From contig DFFG01000060.1 of assembly GCA_002368795.1 (NCBI GenBank), forward strand, positions 6,699 through 18,562: 11,864 nucleotides of DNA, written 5' to 3'. Both the position numbers and the translations under genes were made by a program. This DNA is from Eubacterium sp. UBA3782 (GTDB taxonomy: Bacteria; Bacillota; Clostridia; Lachnospirales; Lachnospiraceae). The notes beneath the pieces were generated by a model, which saw only the letters and a list, made by a program, of their open reading frames with translations, was not told the origin of the DNA and did not search any database. This document shows positions 1-6,466 of the stretch, piece after piece (position 1 is the first letter of the stretch; each line of letters begins with the position of its first letter).

Positions 1-23
1 CAAGGAACGCACGCGTTTCTCGC

Positions 24-42
24 GCGCGGTATTGCACCGCGC
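24..42. repeat. GC-rich inverted repeat at the window edge
   Basis: A perfect 7-bp inverted repeat (GCGCGGT at 24-30, ACCGCGC at 36-42) encloses a 5-nt loop. It lies just upstream of the first promoter. No T-tract follows on the + strand, so it is not a typical rho-independent terminator for an upstream + strand gene. It may be a terminator remnant, an operator or incidental in GC-rich DNA; the sequence to its left is cut off. Confidence 0.35.
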
Positions 43-54
43 ACGGATATGCGG

Positions 55-83
55 TTGACAAGCGGGTTTTGTTTCCGTATAAC
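55..83 (+). promoter_or_regulatory. Sigma-A-type promoter for the EamA transporter
   Basis: A perfect -35 box TTGACA (55-60) is followed, after a 17-bp spacer, by TATAAC (78-83), five of six matches to the -10 consensus. Transcription would start near 90, giving a short leader before the transporter start at 143. The spacing and both boxes are seen directly; activity is inferred. Confidence 0.75.
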
Positions 84-142
84 GATGAAAGTGGAAAATA
101 AAAAGAAAGCGCAGGCAGATCAGAGACATGGAGAGACAGCAG

Positions 143-1135
143 ATGAACAGGGATACAGACAGAGCAGATTTTTGGAGGAGCACTCCCATTGTGATCCTGA
201 TGGCGGGGATCGCCACATTTCTTTGGGGAAGCGCCTTTCCCTGCATCAAGATCGGTTACCGACTGTTTTCAATCGAATCAGGCGATACCGGCGGCCAGAT
301 GCTGTTTGCCGGCGTTCGGTTTGCCATTGCCGGGCTGATGGTCATCGCCATTGCCTGCTTGCTGAAGAGGCAGTTTGTCTATCCCGCACTTCGGGATCTG
401 CCGGCTGTTTTTTTGCTTTCCATCCTGCAGACCAGCGGCCACTATTTCTTTTTCTATGTCGGCATGGCGCATGCATCGGGCGTCAGCTCTTCGATTATCA
501 ACGGATCATCCACATTCTTTTCCATCCTTATTGCGGCATGGATCTTCCGCACGGAGAAGCTAAGCAGCCGAAAAATCATCGGCTGCCTGATCGGCTTTGC
601 GGGCGTTATCCTGATCCAGCTGCCCGGTGCCTCTCTGGATACGGGTTTCCGGCTTCTGGGCGAGGGCTTTATCCTGGCTTCCGCGCTCATGTCGGCCTTT
701 TCTTCTTCCTATATCAAAAAACTTTCCCTTGGCGGTGATCCCATGGTTTACTGCGGCTATCAGTTTCTGTTGGGCGGGATCGTTCTGGCGCTGGCCGGAC
801 GGATCATGGGCGGAAGACTCGTCCTGGCTGAGGCAGAGGGCGGGCGGCTTGCCGGGATCCTTCTGCTCCTGTATATGGCGTTTATCTCGGCCATGGCCTA
901 TACCCTGTGGAGCATGCTGCTCAAATACAATCCTGTCAGCCGCATTACCGTTTTCGGGTTTTTAAATTCCATGTTTGGAGTGCTTTTGTCTGCCATCTTC
1001 CTGCACGAGGCAAACCAGGCCTTCAGCCTGTATGGACTGGCCGCACTTTTCCTGGTAAGTGCCGGTATCATTCTCGTCAATTCTGCCGGAAAGTCTGCGG
1101 ATCCTTTTCACAGAATCAACACAATTGAACGGTAG
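143..1135 (+). CDS. EamA/DMT-superfamily membrane transporter
   Basis: This is an integral membrane protein of 330 residues with about ten hydrophobic helices in two halves, the usual layout of the drug/metabolite transporter (EamA, RhaT-like) superfamily. Family-like signs include the first helix with the W-G-S-A-F-P segment (FLWGSAFP), and the start of the second half with a Gly/Ala-rich helix and FSSSYIKK. Members export or import small metabolites such as amino acids or sugars; the substrate cannot be read from sequence. I chose the ATG at 143 because GGAGAG (130-135) sits seven bases before it, while the in-frame ATG at 128 has no clear Shine-Dalgarno. Length (usual ~290-330) and helix count look intact. 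It has its own promoter at 55-83. There is no obvious functional link to the protease gene that follows, 102 bp downstream. Confidence 0.88.
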   Translation: MNRDTDRADFWRSTPIVILMAGIATFLWGSAFPCIKIGYRLFSIESGDTGGQMLFAGVRFAIAGLMVIAIACLLKRQFVYPALRDLPAVFLLSILQTSGHYFFFYVGMAHASGVSSSIINGSSTFFSILIAAWIFRTEKLSSRKIIGCLIGFAGVILIQLPGASLDTGFRLLGEGFILASALMSAFSSSYIKKLSLGGDPMVYCGYQFLLGGIVLALAGRIMGGRLVLAEAEGGRLAGILLLLYMAFISAMAYTLWSMLLKYNPVSRITVFGFLNSMFGVLLSAIFLHEANQAFSLYGLAALFLVSAGIILVNSAGKSADPFHRINTIER

Positions 1136-1159
1136 AATCATTTCAGAAATAGGTGGATT

Positions 1160-1206
1160 GGCTGTATACAGACAGCCGGTCGTTGACGCCCGCCGGCATC
1201 GCGGGC
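1160..1206. repeat. Two inverted repeats upstream of the HtrA gene
   Basis: The gap between the transporter and the protease holds two dyads. The first is GGCTGT (1160-1165) with ACAGCC (1172-1177), and it contains the perfect 10-bp palindrome CTGTATACAG (1162-1171). The second is the all-GC hairpin GCCCGC (1188-1193) with GCGGGC (1201-1206), loop 7 nt. A TTGACG at 1183-1188 overlaps the second, but the nearest TATACA (1212-1217) is 23 bp away, so I do not call a promoter. They may be operators or a weak transcription barrier. Neither matches the CIRCE heat-shock operator. Confidence 0.4.
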
Positions 1207-1237
1207 AGGAATATACAGATGAGAGAGGTCGCAGAGC

Positions 1238-3271
1238 ATGGCAGATCAGTACAATGAAAATGTAGAGAATACCGGCTTTTCCCATGAGCCGGACGAGCAG
1301 GCATATGGAACCGGCGGTTCCGTCAATGGGGCTGATGATGCTGCTAACGTGAGCGGAAGCTATACGGATATCCGGAATACAGAGGTGCCGGAAGATGGAA
1401 TGGGCGCTGCACCGGCAGACAGCCAGAGCCGCTCTTTCGAGCCGGACGATGCGCCGACCGGGATGAATAATACAGCTGTCAGCAGTTCTGCAGACAACAG
1501 GATGGAGAGCAGTACCTACAGCTGGGTCAGCCCGAAGCTGAACAGAGGCGCAGGCCAGGAGACGGGACACAATCCCTGGAGCAGCCAGAACGGCACCAGC
1601 TTCTGGGAGACCAAGGAAACAGGTACGGGCAGCGGACAGACTTACGGCGGCAGCACGGGATATTACGGAAGTTCCACGGAGAGCGCCGGCAGCAATGGCA
1701 CTTCCACTGGTTCGGGTACCTATAACCGCTATACTTCGGCAGGGACGACAGAGTGCACCTCGAGTGCATATGCATATGAGCGGCATGAGCCGGACTGGGC
1801 AGGTGCTGCAAAAGCAGAGAAAGGCAGCAGGAAAAAGACCAGGAGCACGGGACGCAAATGGGCATCCCTGGTAGCCATGGCTGTTGTTTTCGGTCTGATC
1901 GCGGGCTCCGTGACCTATGGAGTCAATTATGCGGCAAACCGGATCCATCCCATTCAGGTACAGAAGACCGATACAGCCGGCGGCAGCAGCCAGGGCAGGA
2001 TCAATGTTGCTGAGACCGGACGGGGTTCGGGCAATGCAGCCACCGGCGAGCTTTCCACACAGGGATCCTCTGCCGGAACAGCTGCGGAAAATGCCGGCAG
2101 CACCGCACAGAATACCGGAGGTTCTATGACCGTGGCTGACGTCGCTGCAGAGGCAATGCCCTCGCTGGTAACGATCTCGACCATGTCTGTGCAGGAGATG
2201 CAGAGCTTCTTTGGCGGAAGACGCCAGTATGAGGTGCAGGGTGCGGGTACAGGCGTCATCATCGGCCAGAATGACAAGGAGCTCCTCATTGCCACCAACA
2301 ACCACGTAGTGCAGGGAGCAAAAGAGGTGTCCATCGGCTTTATTGATGAATCTGTTATTTCCGCCACCATCAAGGGAGAGGATGCAGATACAGACCTGGC
2401 CATCGTCGCCGTGAGCCTGAAGGATATTTCAGAGGAGACCATGAACGCGATTAAGATCGCTGTTGTCGGTGATTCGGATGCACTGGTCCTGGGCGAGCAG
2501 GTGGTCGCCATCGGCAACTCCCTGGGCTATGGTCAGTCTGTCACCAGCGGCTATATCAGCGCCTTCGACCGTACGCTGGTCCTTTCCGATGGTTATACGA
2601 CCTTCACTTCTGAGGGCCTGATCCAGACGGATGCGGCGATCAATTCCGGAAACAGCGGCGGCGCGCTTCTGAATATGAGAGGCGAGCTGATCGGTATCAA
2701 CGAGGCAAAGAGCTCCGGCAATACCGGGGCGGCTTCTGTCGACAATATGGGCTTTGCCATTCCCATGTCCAAGGCAACACCGATCCTCGAGGATCTGATG
2801 ACGCTGGCCAGCCGGGAAGTTTATTCCGAGGACGAGCAGGGATACCTGGGCGTTACTTGTGCAGATGTCACTACAGAATATTCCCAGCTGTACAATATGC
2901 CGGTGGGCGTATGCTTTACCACCGTCATCGAGGGCGGTCCGGCAGAGGCGGCAGGCATCCTCAAGGGTGATGTCCTCACGAAGGTTGGGGATCGTTCCAT
3001 CTCGACATATGAAGAGCTGGCAAAGGAGCTGACCTATCACCGTGCAGGAGAAACGGTCGAGGTGACCGTTTACCGTGCCCACAACGGAGAGTATATCGAG
3101 CAGACCTTCACCGTCACTCTGGGAACGAAGGATGTCATTGCTGATGTCAACTCCACTCCTGAGCCGACACAGGAAGAGGAATCCGGGCAGAACGGACCGG
3201 AAGATATGGAAGAGCAGCAGGAAGAGGACTCCCAGTTTGGACAGGGCGGATTCTTCCCTGGAAGACCATAA
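1238..3271 (+). CDS. Membrane-anchored HtrA/DegP-type serine protease with PDZ domain
   Basis: This 677-residue protein is a trypsin-like S1C protease that should degrade or refold damaged proteins outside the membrane. Order: a hydrophilic Ser/Gly/Thr-rich cytoplasmic tail (1-~200), a basic stretch (KKTRSTGRK), one membrane helix (~208-227), a low-complexity linker to ~295, the protease domain (~296-525), one PDZ domain (~535-630) and an acidic Gln/Glu-rich C-terminus. The catalytic triad is intact: His356 (TNNHVV), Asp386 (DADTDLAI) and Ser473 (GNSGGA). The PDZ ligand-binding loop reads YLGV (536-539). Family members in Bacillota are commonly 400-500 residues, so the long N-tail is the odd part. 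The start has GAGAGAGG (1221-1228) nine bases upstream. The ClpX-like gene follows after 15 bases, so the two are probably co-transcribed. It could be named htrA or degP, but several paralogues usually exist, so I leave the symbol open. Confidence 0.93.
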   Translation: MADQYNENVENTGFSHEPDEQAYGTGGSVNGADDAANVSGSYTDIRNTEVPEDGMGAAPADSQSRSFEPDDAPTGMNNTAVSSSADNRMESSTYSWVSPKLNRGAGQETGHNPWSSQNGTSFWETKETGTGSGQTYGGSTGYYGSSTESAGSNGTSTGSGTYNRYTSAGTTECTSSAYAYERHEPDWAGAAKAEKGSRKKTRSTGRKWASLVAMAVVFGLIAGSVTYGVNYAANRIHPIQVQKTDTAGGSSQGRINVAETGRGSGNAATGELSTQGSSAGTAAENAGSTAQNTGGSMTVADVAAEAMPSLVTISTMSVQEMQSFFGGRRQYEVQGAGTGVIIGQNDKELLIATNNHVVQGAKEVSIGFIDESVISATIKGEDADTDLAIVAVSLKDISEETMNAIKIAVVGDSDALVLGEQVVAIGNSLGYGQSVTSGYISAFDRTLVLSDGYTTFTSEGLIQTDAAINSGNSGGALLNMRGELIGINEAKSSGNTGAASVDNMGFAIPMSKATPILEDLMTLASREVYSEDEQGYLGVTCADVTTEYSQLYNMPVGVCFTTVIEGGPAEAAGILKGDVLTKVGDRSISTYEELAKELTYHRAGETVEVTVYRAHNGEYIEQTFTVTLGTKDVIADVNSTPEPTQEEESGQNGPEDMEEQQEEDSQFGQGGFFPGRP

Positions 3272-3286
3272 ATAAATGAGGTAGCT

Positions 3287-5098
3287 ATGGCTGAGGATTT
3301 CAGAGATAACAACGATACGGAAAAAGAGAAGAAAAAGGACGAGTTCTGCATGATGTGCCGCCGCTCCTCCTCTTATACCGGCCCGCTGATCACCCTTCCC
3401 GGCGGAATGCGAATCTGCCATGACTGTATGCAGAGAAGTGTGGAATTCATGAAGAGCATGGATCTCTCCAGGATGATGCAGAATATGGATCTTTCGGAGA
3501 TGATGCGCAATATCAATCTTTCCGGTTCGGATCTTTCGGAACTGGCAAAGCTGATGCCTGAGCTGATGGGCTATATGTACGGGCAGCCATCCCAGGATAA
3601 CAGCAGCACCGGCGCGTCGGAGACGACCGGCAGCACGGCCGGCGAGACAGAAACAAAAAAACAGACGGACAAACTGCCGGATGCCGGCACTGAAGTGATC
3701 GGCACGGACGGCAGTGTGACCAGGATCCCGTCAGCGGGAGAAGAGGATGCCCCGGGTGAGGAACAGCAAGGCGGGGATGAGCCTGGAACCGGGACGCCGG
3801 AGCCGGATGCGGAACCCGAAGCCGAGCCCCTGCCGGAGGGACAGCCGGACAAGGGCGGAAAGAGCGGCGCGGGCAGCCTGTATGACCTGCTCTCCGGACT
3901 GCCCAATATCATGATCGACCTGTCAGGGATGGGCCTTGGCCAGCAGAGACGTGCAAGAAAAGAGAAAAAGGCAAAGGAAGAAAGCGCAGAGCCCAAAAAA
4001 CAGATGACGATGAAGGACGTTCCGCCGCCCCATGTCATCAAGGCGCGGCTGGATGAGTACGTCATCGGCCAGGAGCATGCCAAAAAGGCCATGGCAGTCG
4101 GCGTCTATAACCATTACAAGCGGATCCTTTCTCCGGCAGGTCAGGACGATGACGTTCAGATCGAAAAGTCCAACATGCTGATGATCGGACCCACAGGTTC
4201 CGGAAAGACCTACCTGGTTCAGACGCTGGCCAGACTGCTGGATGTGCCGCTTGCCCTGACTGATGCTACGAGCCTTACGGAAGCCGGCTATATCGGCGAT
4301 GATATCGAGAGCGTAGTCTCAAAGCTTTTGGCAGCGGCAGACAACGATGTGGAGCGGGCCGAGCACGGTATTATCTTCATCGATGAGATCGATAAGATCG
4401 CCAAAAAGCAGAATACCCATTCCAGAGACGTCAGCGGCGAGGCCGTGCAGCAGGGCTTGCTAAAGCTCCTGGAGGGAAGTGAGATCGAGGTTCCGGTCGG
4501 AGCGACCAGCAAAAACGCCATGGTGCCGCTGGAGACGGTCAACACACGCAACATCCTCTTTATCTGCGGCGGTGCCTTCCCGGATCTGGAAAATGTGATC
4601 CGGGAAAGACTGACGAAGAAGTCCTCCATGGGCTTCCAGGCGGATCTGAAGGATGCCTATAGAGAGGATCGGGACATCCTCCAGAAGGTGACAACAGAGG
4701 ATCTGCGCACCTTTGGCATGATCCCGGAGTTCCTGGGACGACTGCCGGTGGTCTTTGCCCTACAGGCACTGACCGAGGATATGCTGGTGGACATCCTGAA
4801 GGAGCCCAAAAACGCGATCCTGCGGCAGTACGAAAAGCTTCTTGCCATGGACGAGGTCAAGCTGAGCTTTGAGGATGATGCCCTGCACACCATTGCCCGG
4901 AAGGCTCTGGAGAGGGATACCGGTGCCCGGGCGCTGCGGGCGGTCATCGAGGAATTTATGCTGGATATCATGTTCGAGATCCCGAAGGACAGCAACATCG
5001 GTGAGGTGGTCATTACCAGGGAATACATCGAGCATACCGGCGGACCGCGGATCATCCTGCGGGGGCAGGAGAATCCGAGGATCGAGGCGGAAAACTGA
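3287..5098 (+). CDS. ClpX-like AAA+ unfoldase, long divergent paralogue
   Basis: This 603-residue ATPase is closest to ClpX, the unfoldase partner of the ClpP protease, but is longer than the usual ~420. An N-terminal C4 zinc finger (Cys21, Cys24, Cys44, Cys47) is followed by a Met-rich repeat (~57-97), an acidic Ser/Gly/Pro/Glu-rich insert (~100-195) and a basic patch (RRARKEKKAK). The AAA+ core runs from ~245. Motifs: Walker A GPTGSGKT (301-308), pore loop GYIG (334-337), Walker B IIFIDEID (362-369), the RDVSGEAVQQ segment (~380-389), arginine-finger segment EFLGRLPVV and sensor 2 GARALR. The RKH loop of true ClpX, used for substrate tags, is replaced by SKNA (~408-411), and the ClpP-docking IGF reads MGF (448-450). 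The start follows GAGGT (3278-3282). No clpP or tig lies nearby. The evidence supports an active unfoldase with altered substrates; whether it works with ClpP is open. Confidence 0.88.
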   Translation: MAEDFRDNNDTEKEKKKDEFCMMCRRSSSYTGPLITLPGGMRICHDCMQRSVEFMKSMDLSRMMQNMDLSEMMRNINLSGSDLSELAKLMPELMGYMYGQPSQDNSSTGASETTGSTAGETETKKQTDKLPDAGTEVIGTDGSVTRIPSAGEEDAPGEEQQGGDEPGTGTPEPDAEPEAEPLPEGQPDKGGKSGAGSLYDLLSGLPNIMIDLSGMGLGQQRRARKEKKAKEESAEPKKQMTMKDVPPPHVIKARLDEYVIGQEHAKKAMAVGVYNHYKRILSPAGQDDDVQIEKSNMLMIGPTGSGKTYLVQTLARLLDVPLALTDATSLTEAGYIGDDIESVVSKLLAAADNDVERAEHGIIFIDEIDKIAKKQNTHSRDVSGEAVQQGLLKLLEGSEIEVPVGATSKNAMVPLETVNTRNILFICGGAFPDLENVIRERLTKKSSMGFQADLKDAYREDRDILQKVTTEDLRTFGMIPEFLGRLPVVFALQALTEDMLVDILKEPKNAILRQYEKLLAMDEVKLSFEDDALHTIARKALERDTGARALRAVIEEFMLDIMFEIPKDSNIGEVVITREYIEHTGGPRIILRGQENPRIEAEN

Positions 5099-5379
5099 AC
5101 ACAAACAGCACGTCCGGATGGAAAAAATCAGATTCTTTTGCCGGATGTATGGACTTTGTTCCTTCTTTTCGGTAAAATAGATGTGCAGCGGCTTGAAGGG
5201 ACCGCGCAAATGCTGCACGTACCGCAGATGATGCCAAGGATTGCATGCGGGCAGTGCAGACGGAAGTACAGGAGGTCAGCAAAAGGGACAAACGATCGTG
5301 CAGGAAATATACAAAACGCCGAAATTGTTCATGTGTGGGGAGAATGAAAGCAGCATCAATTGAGGAATAAGGGGAATTC
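5099..5379. other. Gene-free stretch between the ClpX-like and SH3 genes
   Basis: No convincing protein gene lies here. A small open frame (5138-5347) has no Shine-Dalgarno and no recognisable features. Two short dyads are visible: TCCGG (5113-5117) with CCGGA (5141-5145), lacking a clean T-run, and GTGCAGC (5183-5189) with GCTGCAC (5212-5218). A weak promoter-like pair TGGACT (5150-5155), 17-bp spacer, TAAAAT (5173-5178) precedes the second dyad. This leaves room for a small RNA or for a 3' processing/termination signal of the upstream operon, but I recognise no known RNA family. Confidence 0.4.
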
Positions 5380-5388
5380 TGGTATAAT
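5360..5388 (+). promoter_or_regulatory. Extended -10 promoter for the SH3 protein gene
   Basis: TTGAGG (5360-5365) is followed by a 17-bp spacer and a perfect TATAAT (5383-5388). The -10 is preceded by TGG (5380-5382), making it an extended TGnTATAAT element. The expected start near 5395 gives a leader of about 40 bases, ending in a strong ribosome-binding site. This is the strongest-looking promoter in the window, suggesting high expression of the secreted product. Confidence 0.85.
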
Positions 5389-5434
5389 ATAGTCAAAAGA
5401 GATGGACTATACTATAGGTAAGAAGGAGGCCTTT

Positions 5435-6193
5435 ATGAAAGCTAAAATGAAAAAAATGACAGCCGTGTTCATGATCGTTCTCACGTTCATGCTCACAGCA
5501 ATGCCCGCATCTGCAGGAGAGATCAACTTTTCGGTATACACCGTATCCGGCACGACCTATTATCTGGCCCTTCGCAATGAGGCGGCTTACAAGGCAAGCA
5601 ACGAGATCGCAAAGCTGAAAAACGGCGAGATCGTGATCGCAGCCAGCACACAGACCTATAATACAGACTACTGGTACGTATATTCCCAGAATGCGCATAA
5701 GTGGGGTTATGTCAACAAGAACTACCTGGCAAAATCCAGCGGATATGTCGCAAACTATTACGTTACCGGCACGACCTATTATCTGGCCCTGCGCAATAAC
5801 ACCGCCTATGACGCAGCCAATGAGATCGGCAAGTTGACCAATGGACAGAAGGTTCAGGTTCTGAATTCCTCCCTGTCCAACAATGCGTACTGGTATGTTT
5901 ACGCTCCGACACTTGACAAGTACGGCTATGTCAACAAGAACTATCTGACCGCGAACTCCGGCTCTGTCGCACCGGATTCCTCCAAGACCAGCGGAACGAA
6001 GAAGACCGTCACCGGCACGACCTACTATCTGGCCCTGCGCAGTGACGCAAGCTACCGCTTCGAGAACGAGATCGGCAAGCTGAAAAATGGCGAGACCGTC
6101 TACGTGCAGAAGACCGGCTATGGCGCCTATGTATACGTTTACGCACCCACACTTGACAAGTACGGCTACGTAAACGCAAATTATCTTAAGTAA
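5435..6193 (+). CDS. Secreted protein of three tandem SH3-like repeats
   Basis: This 252-residue protein has a classical signal peptide: basic MKAKMKK, a hydrophobic core, and a likely cleavage site after ASA (residues 25-27). The mature part is three repeats (~36-98, ~110-171, ~192-251). Each starts with a GTTYYLALR motif and an NEI-KL-NG segment, and ends near GYVN-NYL. The pattern resembles bacterial SH3 (SH3b) domains, which often bind peptidoglycan or wall peptides. There is no hydrolase domain, anchor motif or other catalytic part, so it is more likely a wall-associated or released binding protein than an enzyme. The true start is the ATG at 5435: AAGGAGG (5423-5429) lies five bases upstream, while the in-frame ATG at 5402 sits within the leader and would spoil the signal peptide. 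It is a single-gene unit with its own promoter and terminator. The precise ligand is unknown. Confidence 0.85.
   Translation: MKAKMKKMTAVFMIVLTFMLTAMPASAGEINFSVYTVSGTTYYLALRNEAAYKASNEIAKLKNGEIVIAASTQTYNTDYWYVYSQNAHKWGYVNKNYLAKSSGYVANYYVTGTTYYLALRNNTAYDAANEIGKLTNGQKVQVLNSSLSNNAYWYVYAPTLDKYGYVNKNYLTANSGSVAPDSSKTSGTKKTVTGTTYYLALRSDASYRFENEIGKLKNGETVYVQKTGYGAYVYVYAPTLDKYGYVNANYLK
5547..6035 (+). repeat. Three-copy DNA repeat in the SH3 gene
   Basis: A 24-base segment beginning CCGGCACGACCTA occurs at 5547-5570 and 5766-5789, identical, and at 6012-6035 with one change. The copies mark the start of each SH3-like unit, at spacings of 219 and 246 bases. A second block, coding for TLDKYGYVN, ends units two and three. 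DNA-level identity between units suggests fairly recent duplication or continuing gene conversion. Confidence 0.85.
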
Positions 6194-6223
6194 GCAGAAT
6201 CCTGCACATCCAGACAGATGTAC

Positions 6224-6255
6224 AAAGGCCGCAGATTTCGGATCTGCGGCCTTTT
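6224..6255 (+). terminator. Rho-independent terminator after the SH3 gene
   Basis: A perfect 13-bp stem (6224-6236 with 6242-6254) closes a five-base loop TTCGG and runs into TTTT (6252-6255). It begins 30 bases after the stop codon at 6191-6193. The stem is GC-rich in its middle (GGCCGCAG). An AAA on the left side would give only a short T-run in the other direction, so it mainly ends + strand transcription. Confidence 0.88.
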
Positions 6256-6285
6256 CCCTTTGGAAGAAAAATGTGTATATCCACG

Positions 6286-6316
6286 TGCCGCGCGGAAAGG
6301 GCCGGTTCCTGCGGCA
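6286..6316. repeat. Interrupted inverted repeat between SH3 gene and mscL
   Basis: TGCCGC (6286-6291) pairs with GCGGCA (6311-6316), and inside it GGAA (6294-6297) pairs with TTCC (6306-6309), with a small bulge between. No T-run follows. It lies downstream of the SH3 terminator and upstream of the mscL promoter, so it is probably not in the main transcripts; the role is unknown. Confidence 0.3.
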
Positions 6317-6350
6317 TAACGCGCAAAATGCATGTGCGGGTTCTTATGTT

Positions 6351-6376
6351 CTGTTTCATCAGGCTGTTTCATCAGG
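6351..6376 (+). repeat. 13-bp perfect tandem repeat upstream of mscL
   Basis: CTGTTTCATCAGG occurs twice back to back (6351-6363 and 6364-6376) with no mismatch. It ends 14 bases before the -35 region of the mscL promoter, where activators or repressors often bind. It may also be simple slippage duplication. Confidence 0.8.
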
Positions 6377-6390
6377 CGGCAAAAAGTCTT

Positions 6391-6417
6391 TTGCAATTCC
6401 AGTAAACATGGTATAAT
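6391..6417 (+). promoter_or_regulatory. Extended -10 promoter for mscL
   Basis: A perfect TATAAT (6412-6417) preceded by TGG (6409-6411) forms an extended -10. The best -35 match, TTGCAA (6391-6396), has a short 15-bp spacer, which an extended -10 tolerates. The predicted leader is about 45 bases to the start at 6467. Confidence 0.75.
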
Positions 6418-6466
6418 ATCTCTGTTGTATATTTTGCTCATGAAACAGAGGGAGGTAAACAGTACA

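Noticed and set aside
128..142. Upstream ATG as start of the EamA transporter
   Set aside because: There is no clear ribosome-binding site before 128, while GGAGAG at 130-135 fits the ATG at 143. It remains possible.
1183..1217. TTGACG ... TATACA as promoter of the HtrA gene
   Set aside because: The spacer would be 23 bp, well beyond the usual 16-18 bp, and the -35 overlaps a GC hairpin.
962..2305. 447-codon open frame on the - strand
   Set aside because: It spans the end of the transporter, the gap and the HtrA tail antisense, has Cys/Arg/Ala-rich composition with no domain, and conflicts with two well-supported genes.
2429..3421. 330-codon open frame on the - strand
   Set aside because: Antisense to the HtrA protease and PDZ domains, with no motif of its own.
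5113..5145. Possible terminator after the ClpX-like gene
   Set aside because: Only a 5-bp outer stem (TCCGG/CCGGA) with a poorly pairing A/T-rich interior and no T-run directly after it.
5138..5347. Small + strand frame, 69 codons, in the same gap
   Set aside because: No Shine-Dalgarno before its ATG, and ordinary random-looking composition; treated as non-coding.
5052..5396. 114-codon - strand frame in the gap before the SH3 gene
   Set aside because: It overlaps the strong + strand promoter and the end of the ClpX-like gene, and has no ribosome-binding site or family features that I can see.
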